From: an uncultured Candidatus Saccharibacteria bacterium
Lineage (GTDB): Bacteria > Patescibacteriota > Saccharimonadia > Saccharimonadales > Saccharimonadaceae
DNA: 12,783 nucleotides
Direction: 5' to 3'
Assembly: GCA_916049555.1 (NCBI GenBank)
Contig: CAJZIB010000016.1
Coordinates: 1-12,783, forward strand
The position numbers and the translations under genes were made by a program. Within the stretch, counting starts at the first letter, position 1. Every line of letters starts with the position of its first letter. The notes under the pieces are model-generated. The model searched no databases. It was given only the letters and a program-made list of their open reading frames with translations, and was not told the DNA's origin. Positions 5,512 through 10,823 of the stretch are shown piece by piece.

Positions 5512-6809
5512 TGCGATTTTTTCAAAAACAACGCAATCAGATCGACAAAAAGACTAAAACCCGTAAGGGTGCCACTTCGATGATTGTCACCGTCTTTACG
5601 ATTATCCTATTTAGCGTTATTACCCTTGGCTTTACTCGTCTCATCCTCTCGGAGGTCAATCAAACCACTAACTCTAATCTTTCAAAATCTGCCTATGATT
5701 CCGCCCTAGCGGGTGTCGAAGATGCCAAGGTTGCTCTATTGCAATATCATGACTGCTTGAATAAAGGGCAAACTATCGGCTCTGGTACTCGCTGCAGCAA
5801 AATCATTGCCGCCATGCAAGATGGTGTCAGAAAACAGGATTGTAGTACTGTCTCAAACGTTCTTAGTCGTACCACTGATGATCAGCATGGTGTTACCATC
5901 CAGGAAGTAAAGGATTCTAGTCAAGACGGTGGCTCTGCCGCTTCAAAACTACAGGCTTATACCTGTGTCACTATTCAGGAAGACCTTGCAGATTACCGCT
6001 CGACTTTAAGCTCGGATACAAGGACTCGTATTGTTCCGCTCCGCTCGGACCAAATTCAAGACCTCAAATACATTAATATTAAATGGTATTCCGATGCCAA
6101 CTATACTGCTCAGCGTCGCAGTGGTAGTAATTTAGCTTGGGACATTGACGACTATAATTTACCAAGTGGCCAGCACTCCATGACTCCTCCACTCGTCACT
6201 GCTGCCTTCTTCCAGTCGGACCGTGATTTTAATCTAGGTGAGTTTAATATCGCCAGTAGCGAAAATAGTACTAATCGCGCCATGATGTTCTTCAAGCCAA
6301 CTTATAGTGATAAATGGAAGACTGAATTTACCGCTAATGAAGTTTCCGATACATTCGACAAAAACAGCAATCACCTCTTCCCAGTCTATTGTCATGAAGG
6401 CTCATTCTTCTGTTCTGTAACTTTTGAAGTTCCAAACACTTACCGCAACTCCACAAATCGCAACCCAGCCACCACCTTCCTCCTACTTAGTCTTCCATAC
6501 GGTGCTCCAGAAACCGACTTCTCCATCTCACTCTATAACTCGAGGCGCGAGTCCATTAATTTTACTGGCGTACAGGCAAGGGTAGACTCTACCGGGCGTG
6601 CCAACGACCTTTATCGCCGCGTCGAAAGTCGTGTTGAGCTAGTAGATACCTATTTCCCATATCCTGAATTTGCCATTCAATTAAATGACGACAAAAACAA
6701 TACCACCAGAAAGACTTTTTATACCACCATCAACTGCTGGACTTTCACCGATGGTACCAAAGATGCATGTCCAAACTTCAGGGAAGATTCTGGGTATAGC
6801 CGTCTATAA
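5511..6809 (+). CDS. PilX-like pilus-associated membrane protein
   Basis: The 432-residue product has a basic N-terminus ending TRKG (residues 17-20), then ATSMIVTVFTIILFSVITLGF, a hydrophobic helix (about 24-45), and an amphipathic continuation with SAYDSALAGVEDAKVALL. This pattern (Gly-Ala, a helix lacking Glu+5, then a helix with Ala-rich 'AFQAAEAALRDAE'-like heptads) is what PilX-type minor pilins show, from memory. The outer domain has eight cysteines, an even number. The ATG overlaps the upstream stop by one base (TAATG at 5509-5513) and has a GGGAG Shine-Dalgarno at 5502-5506, so it is co-translated with the preceding prepilin. It is the last gene of the locus. No pilB, pilC or pilD lies in the window. 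Confidence 0.8.
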   Translation: MRFFQKQRNQIDKKTKTRKGATSMIVTVFTIILFSVITLGFTRLILSEVNQTTNSNLSKSAYDSALAGVEDAKVALLQYHDCLNKGQTIGSGTRCSKIIAAMQDGVRKQDCSTVSNVLSRTTDDQHGVTIQEVKDSSQDGGSAASKLQAYTCVTIQEDLADYRSTLSSDTRTRIVPLRSDQIQDLKYINIKWYSDANYTAQRRSGSNLAWDIDDYNLPSGQHSMTPPLVTAAFFQSDRDFNLGEFNIASSENSTNRAMMFFKPTYSDKWKTEFTANEVSDTFDKNSNHLFPVYCHEGSFFCSVTFEVPNTYRNSTNRNPATTFLLLSLPYGAPETDFSISLYNSRRESINFTGVQARVDSTGRANDLYRRVESRVELVDTYFPYPEFAIQLNDDKNNTTRKTFYTTINCWTFTDGTKDACPNFREDSGYSRL

Positions 6810-6835
6810 AAGTACCAAATAGATTTATAAATGCT

Positions 6836-6868
6836 GATCATGCCGACTAGTCAAAAGGCATGATTTTG
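6836..6868 (+). terminator. Terminator of the pilus operon
   Basis: ATCATGCC (6837-6844) and GGCATGAT (6857-6864) form an 8-bp stem, followed by a short T run (TTTT, 6864-6867). The 12-nt loop itself contains the palindrome GACTAGTC. It lies 27 nt past the last pilus stop codon. The T run is short, so efficiency may be moderate. Confidence 0.65.
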
Positions 6869-6896
6869 CTATATATAAAAATAGACTATAGATAAT

Positions 6897-6920
6897 AAAA
6901 AAGGAACACAGCCGTGTTCT
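6897..6920 (-). terminator. Terminator of the initiator tRNA transcript
   Basis: On the minus strand GAACAC (6919-6914), loop GGCT, GTGTTC (6909-6904), then a C and six T (6902-6897). It lies about 27 nt past the tRNA's CCA. Confidence 0.75.
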
Positions 6921-6945
6921 CTATAATTACCTATAATCTTTAATT

Positions 6946-7022
6946 TGGTGGCGGGGGTTGGATTTGAACCAACGACCTTTTGGTTATGAGCCAAACGAGC
7001 TACCAGGCTGCTCTACCCCGCG
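6946..7022 (-). tRNA. Initiator tRNA-fMet (CAU) with altered hallmark bases
   Basis: The 77-nt minus-strand gene matches E. coli initiator tRNA very closely from memory. The acceptor is CGCGGGG, the D arm has A11-U24, the anticodon CAT is at 6988-6986, the T loop is TTCAAAT, and CCA is encoded (6948-6946). The 1-72 pair is a C-C mismatch; C-A is typical. An unpaired 1-72 is the formylation signal, so this is preserved in a different form. The anticodon stem is TTTGG/CCAAA: the 30-40 and 31-39 G-C pairs are kept, but the 29-41 pair is U-A where the hallmark three-G-C run has G-C. It lies 44 nt past the flavoprotein stop and has its own consensus promoter. Confidence 0.97.
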
Positions 7023-7034
7023 ATGTCTGTAACT

Positions 7035-7063
7035 ATTATAGACACCCAGTAAAAAACTGTCAA
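7035..7063 (-). promoter_or_regulatory. Consensus promoter of the initiator tRNA
   Basis: Minus-strand TTGACA (7063-7058), a 17-nt spacer, and TATAAT (7040-7035): a perfect match to the sigma-70 consensus. The predicted start near 7028 is 6 nt before the tRNA. No terminator separates it from the upstream flavoprotein gene, so read-through from that operon can also feed the tRNA. Confidence 0.93.
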
Positions 7064-7066
7064 CCC

Positions 7067-8491
7067 TTACAATAATTTTCTTGCCGTTACCCTTATTGCC
7101 TCAGAGAGACTCATCCCCACATGTGGTGCGGCGGCAATGTCTACCACTGATAATTTATTTCTCATCGCCAAGCTAATCTCTTGCATCAAAATATCGGCAT
7201 CAGGCGCCACAATTGTTGCACCAAGAATTTTCTTTTCACGATTACAGAGAATTTTTACAAATCCATCCTCCGCATTTGGGCTCCAGATTGCAGTTTTTTG
7301 TGTTAATCCTGATATTGCTGCCGTGTATTTTACCCCCGCCAAAATACACTGATCCTCCGTCATTCCAACACTGGCAACTTTTGGATAAATATTAGTCATC
7401 CGTACAAAACCATTATTTTCAACCACGGTCTTACTGCGTCCATTAAATGCCACGGATGCAGCAATTGCTCCTTCATAACTATCTTTTTCATAGGAACTAA
7501 ACGGATTATCGCTAATTTTCTTACCTTCTTTTACAGAGGCTACTCCACCCGCAGCAAAGATATTTTTATTTGAAGTCTGCATCTGATTTGAAACAACAAT
7601 ACCAGACTTATCGAATTTAACATTCGCATTCTCAAGACCAAGCTCGGTCTCTGGCTTCTGTCCAGTTGCCAAAACAACACACTCAACTCGTACAGACTTT
7701 CGCTGTTCACCACGAGAGAGAATCGCCTTCACGACCTTAGTCTTTCGTCCGGTTGGTAATGTCTGTACCCCATCATTTTCAAGTGCCAATACCTTAGTTT
7801 CTGTTAAAATCTTAATCTTTTTCTTCTTTCCCAGTTTTGCTTCGATAATCTTAGCCACTTCAGGGTCTTCCTTCGGTAGAATTCTTTCTGTCATTTCAAC
7901 CAAAATCACCGAGCTTCCCATGTTTGCTAAGAACTCTGCTGTCTCAATACCACTCTGGCCAGCCCCCACCACCAGTACAACCTTCGGAATCCTTGGTAAG
8001 CCTAGATAAATTTCGCCAGGTGTTAAAAACCCAACTTCATCAAGACCGGTAATCTCACCCGTGCTTAAGCTTGTTCCAGTTGCAATTAAAAACTTACGTG
8101 AAGTTATAGTTCCATTCTCAATAGCTATCTCAATTGGAGAGATAAACCTTGCGTTACTTCGAATAATCTCAACCTTTGCCTCCTCCAGCTCAGCACGTTT
8201 CAACTCGATATAAGTCTCAGCTTTAGACTGAATTTCAGAGTACATGGATGGCAAGTTGATCTTTAAATGGTCTGAATTTAGTCCAAAGCTAGCCCCCTCA
8301 CGGGCCCGAAATAGCAGCTGAGAAATCCTCGATGCTACTTGTTGTGTATAACTAATAATCGTATTTTGTCCACCAATCAAATCGCGCTCAATAATCGCAA
8401 CTTTCTTTTTTTGTGAAGCCGCCATCAAGGCTCCCGCCACACCAGCCGCGCCGCCGCCAATCACAATTAAATCATAGTCATATTTTCTCAT
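7067..8491 (-). CDS. FAD-dependent oxidoreductase of the Lpd/MerA type lacking redox cysteines
   Basis: The 474-residue product has the two-Rossmann fold of pyridine nucleotide-disulfide oxidoreductases. The FAD GGGAAG motif is at 12-17 with E35, the ATG turn at 137-139, the NAD(P)-binding GAGQSG at 176-181 with E199 (suggesting NADH), a second ATG motif (275-277) and a C-terminal dimerisation domain from about 350. The usual GGTC-x4-C redox motif reads GGQN-TIIS-Y (40-48): both cysteines are absent (N43, Y48). The C-terminal HPTxxE catalytic pair appears as GMSLSE, without the expected His. The FAD-contacting G-D is G315-G316. It therefore cannot do standard disulfide chemistry; its electron acceptor is unknown. 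The start overlaps the upstream gene's stop (ATGA, 8491-8488), with a GAGAGG Shine-Dalgarno-like stretch upstream. Also possible: a pseudo-enzyme. Confidence 0.88.
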   Translation of the reverse strand: MRKYDYDLIVIGGGAAGVAGALMAASQKKKVAIIERDLIGGQNTIISYTQQVASRISQLLFRAREGASFGLNSDHLKINLPSMYSEIQSKAETYIELKRAELEEAKVEIIRSNARFISPIEIAIENGTITSRKFLIATGTSLSTGEITGLDEVGFLTPGEIYLGLPRIPKVVLVVGAGQSGIETAEFLANMGSSVILVEMTERILPKEDPEVAKIIEAKLGKKKKIKILTETKVLALENDGVQTLPTGRKTKVVKAILSRGEQRKSVRVECVVLATGQKPETELGLENANVKFDKSGIVVSNQMQTSNKNIFAAGGVASVKEGKKISDNPFSSYEKDSYEGAIAASVAFNGRSKTVVENNGFVRMTNIYPKVASVGMTEDQCILAGVKYTAAISGLTQKTAIWSPNAEDGFVKILCNREKKILGATIVAPDADILMQEISLAMRNKLSVVDIAAAPHVGMSLSEAIRVTARKLL

Positions 8492-8751
8492 ATTAGTTTA
8501 TTCCTCTCCCCTAAAATAAAGGCTAGGTCCTTGTTATATTTTTTTACTTCCATCACAATTCTTCGATCTAAATCAGATTGCGTAATCGTTGGCTTATCTT
8601 CTAGCCACTTCTCTAATTTTGTGGCCACCTCTCCGGCAATTAAATCTGCTGCGCCCTGATGAATATTAAGAACTCTGGCCTCTCTGCGTAAATCTTCGCG
8701 CAACTGCTCCTCTGAAAACTCAATTTGCTTCGGCCTCTTGACTCGTCTCAT
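8488..8751 (-). CDS. 87-residue protein, ATP-cone-like C-terminal half (tentative)
   Basis: A small, charged, mostly helical soluble protein with no cysteines and no signal. After a basic RRVKRPKQ start come helices around EQLREDLRREARVL, GAADLIAGEVATKLEKW and a final SDLDRRIVMEVKKYNKDLAFILGER segment. The last ~50 residues recall the second half of an ATP-cone domain (a 'V-x-x-x-L-x-x-x-x-x-x-I-T-x-x-x-I' followed by 'A-x-x-Y-x-x-x-R' pattern) as in ribonucleotide reductase regulators such as NrdR, but the N-terminal half of the cone and its usual nucleotide-binding Lys-Arg motif are not clear to me. It overlaps both neighbours by 4 nt (ATGA at each junction), so translation is coupled. Function unknown. 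Confidence 0.7.
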   Translation of the reverse strand: MRRVKRPKQIEFSEEQLREDLRREARVLNIHQGAADLIAGEVATKLEKWLEDKPTITQSDLDRRIVMEVKKYNKDLAFILGERNKLI

Positions 8752-9452
8752 TTTTGTATAATCCTAAAAGCAATTAGAAAAATCGCCAGTGTAATAAACA
8801 GAGTACCAGAAAGAATCTTGAGGAAATTTTTATTCTTCAGGCGCCATTTCTGGATTTCAACTACCGTCTTGCCATGCCTTACTGCAACTCGAAGAATTAC
8901 TAAAGGTAAAATGGCGATAAAAATATAGCCTAAAAACATCCCTATCTGCAGCAGCAAAGGTAATTTTAATAAGCTATCTGCACTCACCAGCATCAACACT
9001 ACCACAAAAGGTGTTTCCGCAAAGCTCGCGAGCAGCCCCAAGGCAAAGGCCTCAATGTTACTATCTGTTTGCTTTGCACGACTTGCGATATATCTAGCAA
9101 TTGGTTTTGGTAGCCATAACTCTGTTGATCGGCCACTTCGATAATAGAATAACCAAATACAGATCGTTAATGCGACTAGTAGAGAGGTTAGAATTGTTAA
9201 ACAAATTACAGATAGATTAGCCCCAAAGAATAAATGGATAAAATAGGCGGTTGCTGCCAGGCTTGTAATAATCAAAAATGTCACACCAGAGATATAGTTT
9301 GTTACCAAAAACTTAGTTCTTTTCTTAATGTGTTTCCCGAGACTCTCGTGATAAAGCAGCAGTAGTGACCCTAGATTCATCTGTAACGAAGCGTGCGCCA
9401 ATGCTGCTAAAATAATCACTCCAACTGCAGAGAATATAGTAAGACCTTCCAT
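8748..9452 (-). CDS. Six-helix membrane protein, family unclear
   Basis: The 234-residue product has about six transmembrane helices (roughly 5-25, 49-73, 80-103, 134-157, 165-190, 212-231), with basic loops at 40-48, 106-128 and 191-211. TM4 carries ALGLLASFAETPFVVVLML, with a Glu and a Thr-Pro inside the membrane. It faintly recalls the helix-start motif of DsbD/CcdA and LysE-type transporters, but there is no Cys in that position (only two Cys, in TM3), so I do not assign one. It is the first gene of a coupled three-gene operon ending in a flavoprotein. A membrane protein beside a soluble flavoprotein could be an electron-transfer or transport module; this is inference. The start lies 6 nt after a TATAAT, without a Shine-Dalgarno. 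Confidence 0.72.
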   Translation of the reverse strand: MEGLTIFSAVGVIILAALAHASLQMNLGSLLLLYHESLGKHIKKRTKFLVTNYISGVTFLIITSLAATAYFIHLFFGANLSVICLTILTSLLVALTICIWLFYYRSGRSTELWLPKPIARYIASRAKQTDSNIEAFALGLLASFAETPFVVVLMLVSADSLLKLPLLLQIGMFLGYIFIAILPLVILRVAVRHGKTVVEIQKWRLKNKNFLKILSGTLFITLAIFLIAFRIIQK

Positions 9453-9458
9453 AGCTAA

Positions 9459-9501
9459 ATTATATCATATCTTGCTTATGCTAGATTATATCTTGCTTAT
9501 G
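9459..9501 (-). promoter_or_regulatory. Operon promoter with duplicated 21-bp unit
   Basis: Minus-strand TGATATAAT (9467-9459) is an extended -10. Exactly six bases follow before ATG 9452, so the transcript would be leaderless. The 14-mer CATAAGCAAGATAT occurs twice on the minus strand (9501-9488 and 9480-9467), a 21-bp period (two helical turns) spanning the -15 to -49 region. The distal copy leads into another TATAAT (9490-9485). The repeat may be an operator, or a duplicated promoter. Confidence 0.65.
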
Positions 9502-9510
9502 TTATTTTTT

Positions 9511-9527
9511 AAAAAACCAGGTTTTTT
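9511..9527. repeat. AT-rich hairpin AAAAAAC/GTTTTTT
   Basis: AAAAAAC (9511-9517) pairs with GTTTTTT (9521-9527) around CAG, in the divergent intergenic space. The stem is almost all A-T. No clear gene ends here, so I do not call it a terminator. Confidence 0.35.
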
Positions 9528-9560
9528 CTCTGTAATGCATAAAAACAAAACGCTCATGCT

Positions 9561-9569
9561 TGCTAATAT
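9561..9569 (+). promoter_or_regulatory. Putative extended -10 of the surface protein gene
   Basis: TGCTAATAT (9561-9569) is an extended -10-like element with predicted start near 9576, leaving a leader of about 44 nt that contains the hairpin at 9591-9612. No good -35 is visible. Confidence 0.4.
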
Positions 9570-9590
9570 TCTATCAGAAGGGTACATTGG

Positions 9591-9612
9591 CCTCATTAGA
9601 AATTAAATGAGG
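9591..9612 (+). promoter_or_regulatory. Hairpin enclosing the Shine-Dalgarno of the surface protein gene
   Basis: CCTCATT (9591-9597) pairs perfectly with AATGAGG (9606-9612) around an 8-nt loop. The GAGG (9609-9612) that serves ATG 9620, 7 nt downstream, lies in the 3' arm. Folding would block ribosome binding. Low GC and a 7-bp stem suggest modest stability, so temperature or a bound factor could tune it. Confidence 0.6.
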
Positions 9613-9619
9613 TAATACT

Positions 9620-10693
9620 ATGCGAGCACTGCCAGTCAGTATCAGAAAAATCAAAAATCATCTTAATAAACAGTCTTCTTTTGATTGTGAATATTTAGAC
9701 GGTAAATTCCCAAAATCACCAAAAACTCAACCAAAAAGTAAAAGAAGTAAAAAACTAAAGTTTAGATATCTTACATATGTCTTCTTTCTTTGTGTAAGTC
9801 TCCTCCTTCAATCAGTAATGCGGCCAGTTTCTGCCTTGCAACCACCTTCTGATGCTAGAGGTAAAAACATTGTGCAAGAAGAAAAAACTTGCCCGAAGGG
9901 TCATTATCTTAATCCTGAAACGAAGCGGTGTAGAAAATTTCCTGATCAAACTCCAAAAAACTGCCCCAAGGGATATTTTCTTAATGTCAAAACTAACCGC
10001 TGTAACAAGAATCCTGTGCCTAAAAATCCAACACCTAAAAAACCTAGCTCAGAAAAATCCAAAACCAAGAAACCTGACACGAAGAATCAGGCCCAGGATC
10101 ATCATGATGTAAAACCTGAAGAAAACACAGCAGATAAAACTAAGGAGCCAAAAACTTGCTTGCCCGGATATTTCCTTAATAAAATCACTAATCGTTGCAA
10201 TAAGGAAATCGTGAAAACTCCAAAAACCTGCAAGGATGGCTACTTCATGAATAAGATTACTGGTCGTTGCAATAAAAAGGCGGAGCCTAATGAAAAGAAA
10301 CCATGCAAGGCTGGTCAAACACGAAATCCTGAAACTGGTCGCTGTCATAAGGTTGTAGGTCCGGTAACTCCAAAGACTTGCGCGGAAGGCAAAACTCTAA
10401 ACCCAGAAACTAATCGCTGCAAAAAAGTTGAGCAAGCACAAGAGAAAAAGCCATGCAAAGAAGGCTACGAGCGTCACCCTGAAACTAACCGTTGTCGTAA
10501 GAGTCATCAAAATACTGGTGCTGGTAATCCAGTTGAGGTTCCAAAGACTGGAGACACAAAAGAACAACCAAAAAAGGAATTTAATGGTACCACCGCGGTC
10601 GCTGGCTCTGCTGCTATAGGTTTAGGTATTGCAATCTTCCAGTTTAAGGACGAAATCTTTGTAATAATTCGTAAGATTTTTCTCCATAAATAG
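9620..10693 (+). CDS. Surface protein with seven C-x12-C repeats and a sortase-like tail
   Basis: The 357-residue product has a long basic N-terminus (1-49), a hydrophobic signal or anchor (about 50-66) and a possible VSA|LQ cleavage near 72. Seven repeats follow (first Cys at 91, 115, 180, 204, 229, 254, 279), each with exactly 12 residues between cysteines and the consensus C-x-x-G-x-x-x-N-x-x-T-x-R-C. A Pro/Lys/Glu-rich linker (130-175) splits repeats 2 and 3. After the repeats come VPKTGD (307-312), a hydrophobic segment (about 324-342) and a basic tail (RKIFLHK). VPKTGD is close to the LPxTG sortase motif, though the spacer to the helix is longer than usual. The consensus partly recalls C-x-x-G-x-x-x-NP-x-T-x-RC modules seen in giant-virus proteins; I cannot verify this. 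A cell-surface or adhesion role is inferred. The start is set by GAGG at 9609. Confidence 0.85.
   Translation: MRALPVSIRKIKNHLNKQSSFDCEYLDGKFPKSPKTQPKSKRSKKLKFRYLTYVFFLCVSLLLQSVMRPVSALQPPSDARGKNIVQEEKTCPKGHYLNPETKRCRKFPDQTPKNCPKGYFLNVKTNRCNKNPVPKNPTPKKPSSEKSKTKKPDTKNQAQDHHDVKPEENTADKTKEPKTCLPGYFLNKITNRCNKEIVKTPKTCKDGYFMNKITGRCNKKAEPNEKKPCKAGQTRNPETGRCHKVVGPVTPKTCAEGKTLNPETNRCKKVEQAQEKKPCKEGYERHPETNRCRKSHQNTGAGNPVEVPKTGDTKEQPKKEFNGTTAVAGSAAIGLGIAIFQFKDEIFVIIRKIFLHK
9881..10501 (+). repeat. Seven-copy Cys repeat region within the surface protein gene
   Basis: Seven units of about 54 nt encode the C-x12-C modules, spaced 24-25 codons apart except for a 65-codon gap between units 2 and 3. Units 5-7 share the NPET or HPET core, and units 2-4 share LNxxTN or MNxxTG. 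The DNA is diverged more than the protein pattern, indicating old duplications under selection on the Cys, Gly, Thr, Arg positions. Confidence 0.85.
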
Positions 10694-10728
10694 GATTTAC
10701 CTCTGTTAAAAATCTCCAAAAATCTTAA

Positions 10729-10755
10729 TTAGCAGTCTTGACATGAGAGTGCTAA
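10729..10755 (+). promoter_or_regulatory. CIRCE operator 1 (HrcA binding site)
   Basis: TTAGCAGTC (10729-10737), a 9-nt spacer, GAGTGCTAA (10747-10755). Compared with the CIRCE consensus TTAGCACTC-N9-GAGTGCTAA, only one base of the left arm differs. The spacer contains the -35 TTGACA, so HrcA binding would directly block RNA polymerase. hrcA is not in the window. Confidence 0.95.
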
Positions 10756-10766
10756 TGGGCTATACT
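10738..10766 (+). promoter_or_regulatory. dnaK promoter
   Basis: TTGACA (10738-10743), 17 nt, TATACT (10761-10766); predicted start near 10773. The leader of about 51 nt carries CIRCE 2 and the Shine-Dalgarno. It is a housekeeping-type promoter, with heat control coming from the CIRCE operators and no alternative sigma factor needed. No terminator separates it from the upstream surface gene. Confidence 0.93.
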
Positions 10767-10775
10767 CTTATTAAC

Positions 10776-10802
10776 TTAGCAATAAAACATGAAGAGTGCT
10801 AA
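10776..10802 (+). promoter_or_regulatory. CIRCE operator 2, degenerate left arm
   Basis: TTAGCAATA (10776-10784), 9-nt spacer, perfect right arm GAGTGCTAA (10794-10802). The left arm matches consensus at 7 of 9 bases. It lies in the transcribed leader, just before the Shine-Dalgarno AAAGGAG (10811-10817), so it could act as a roadblock and, in RNA, as a hairpin near the ribosome site. Confidence 0.85.
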
Positions 10803-10823
10803 ATAATTTAAAAGGAGTATTTA

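Noticed and set aside
7067..8491. Mercuric reductase or dihydrolipoamide dehydrogenase function
   Set aside because: The fold fits, but both catalytic cysteines and the C-terminal His are missing, so neither activity can be supported.
9505..9527. Terminator from T6-A6-CCAGG-T6
   Set aside because: Almost pure A-T stem and no upstream gene ends here.
9881..10501. CRISPR array or nucleotide-level tandem repeats
   Set aside because: The repetition is in the protein pattern. The DNA units are diverged, coding throughout, and lack constant repeats with unique spacers.
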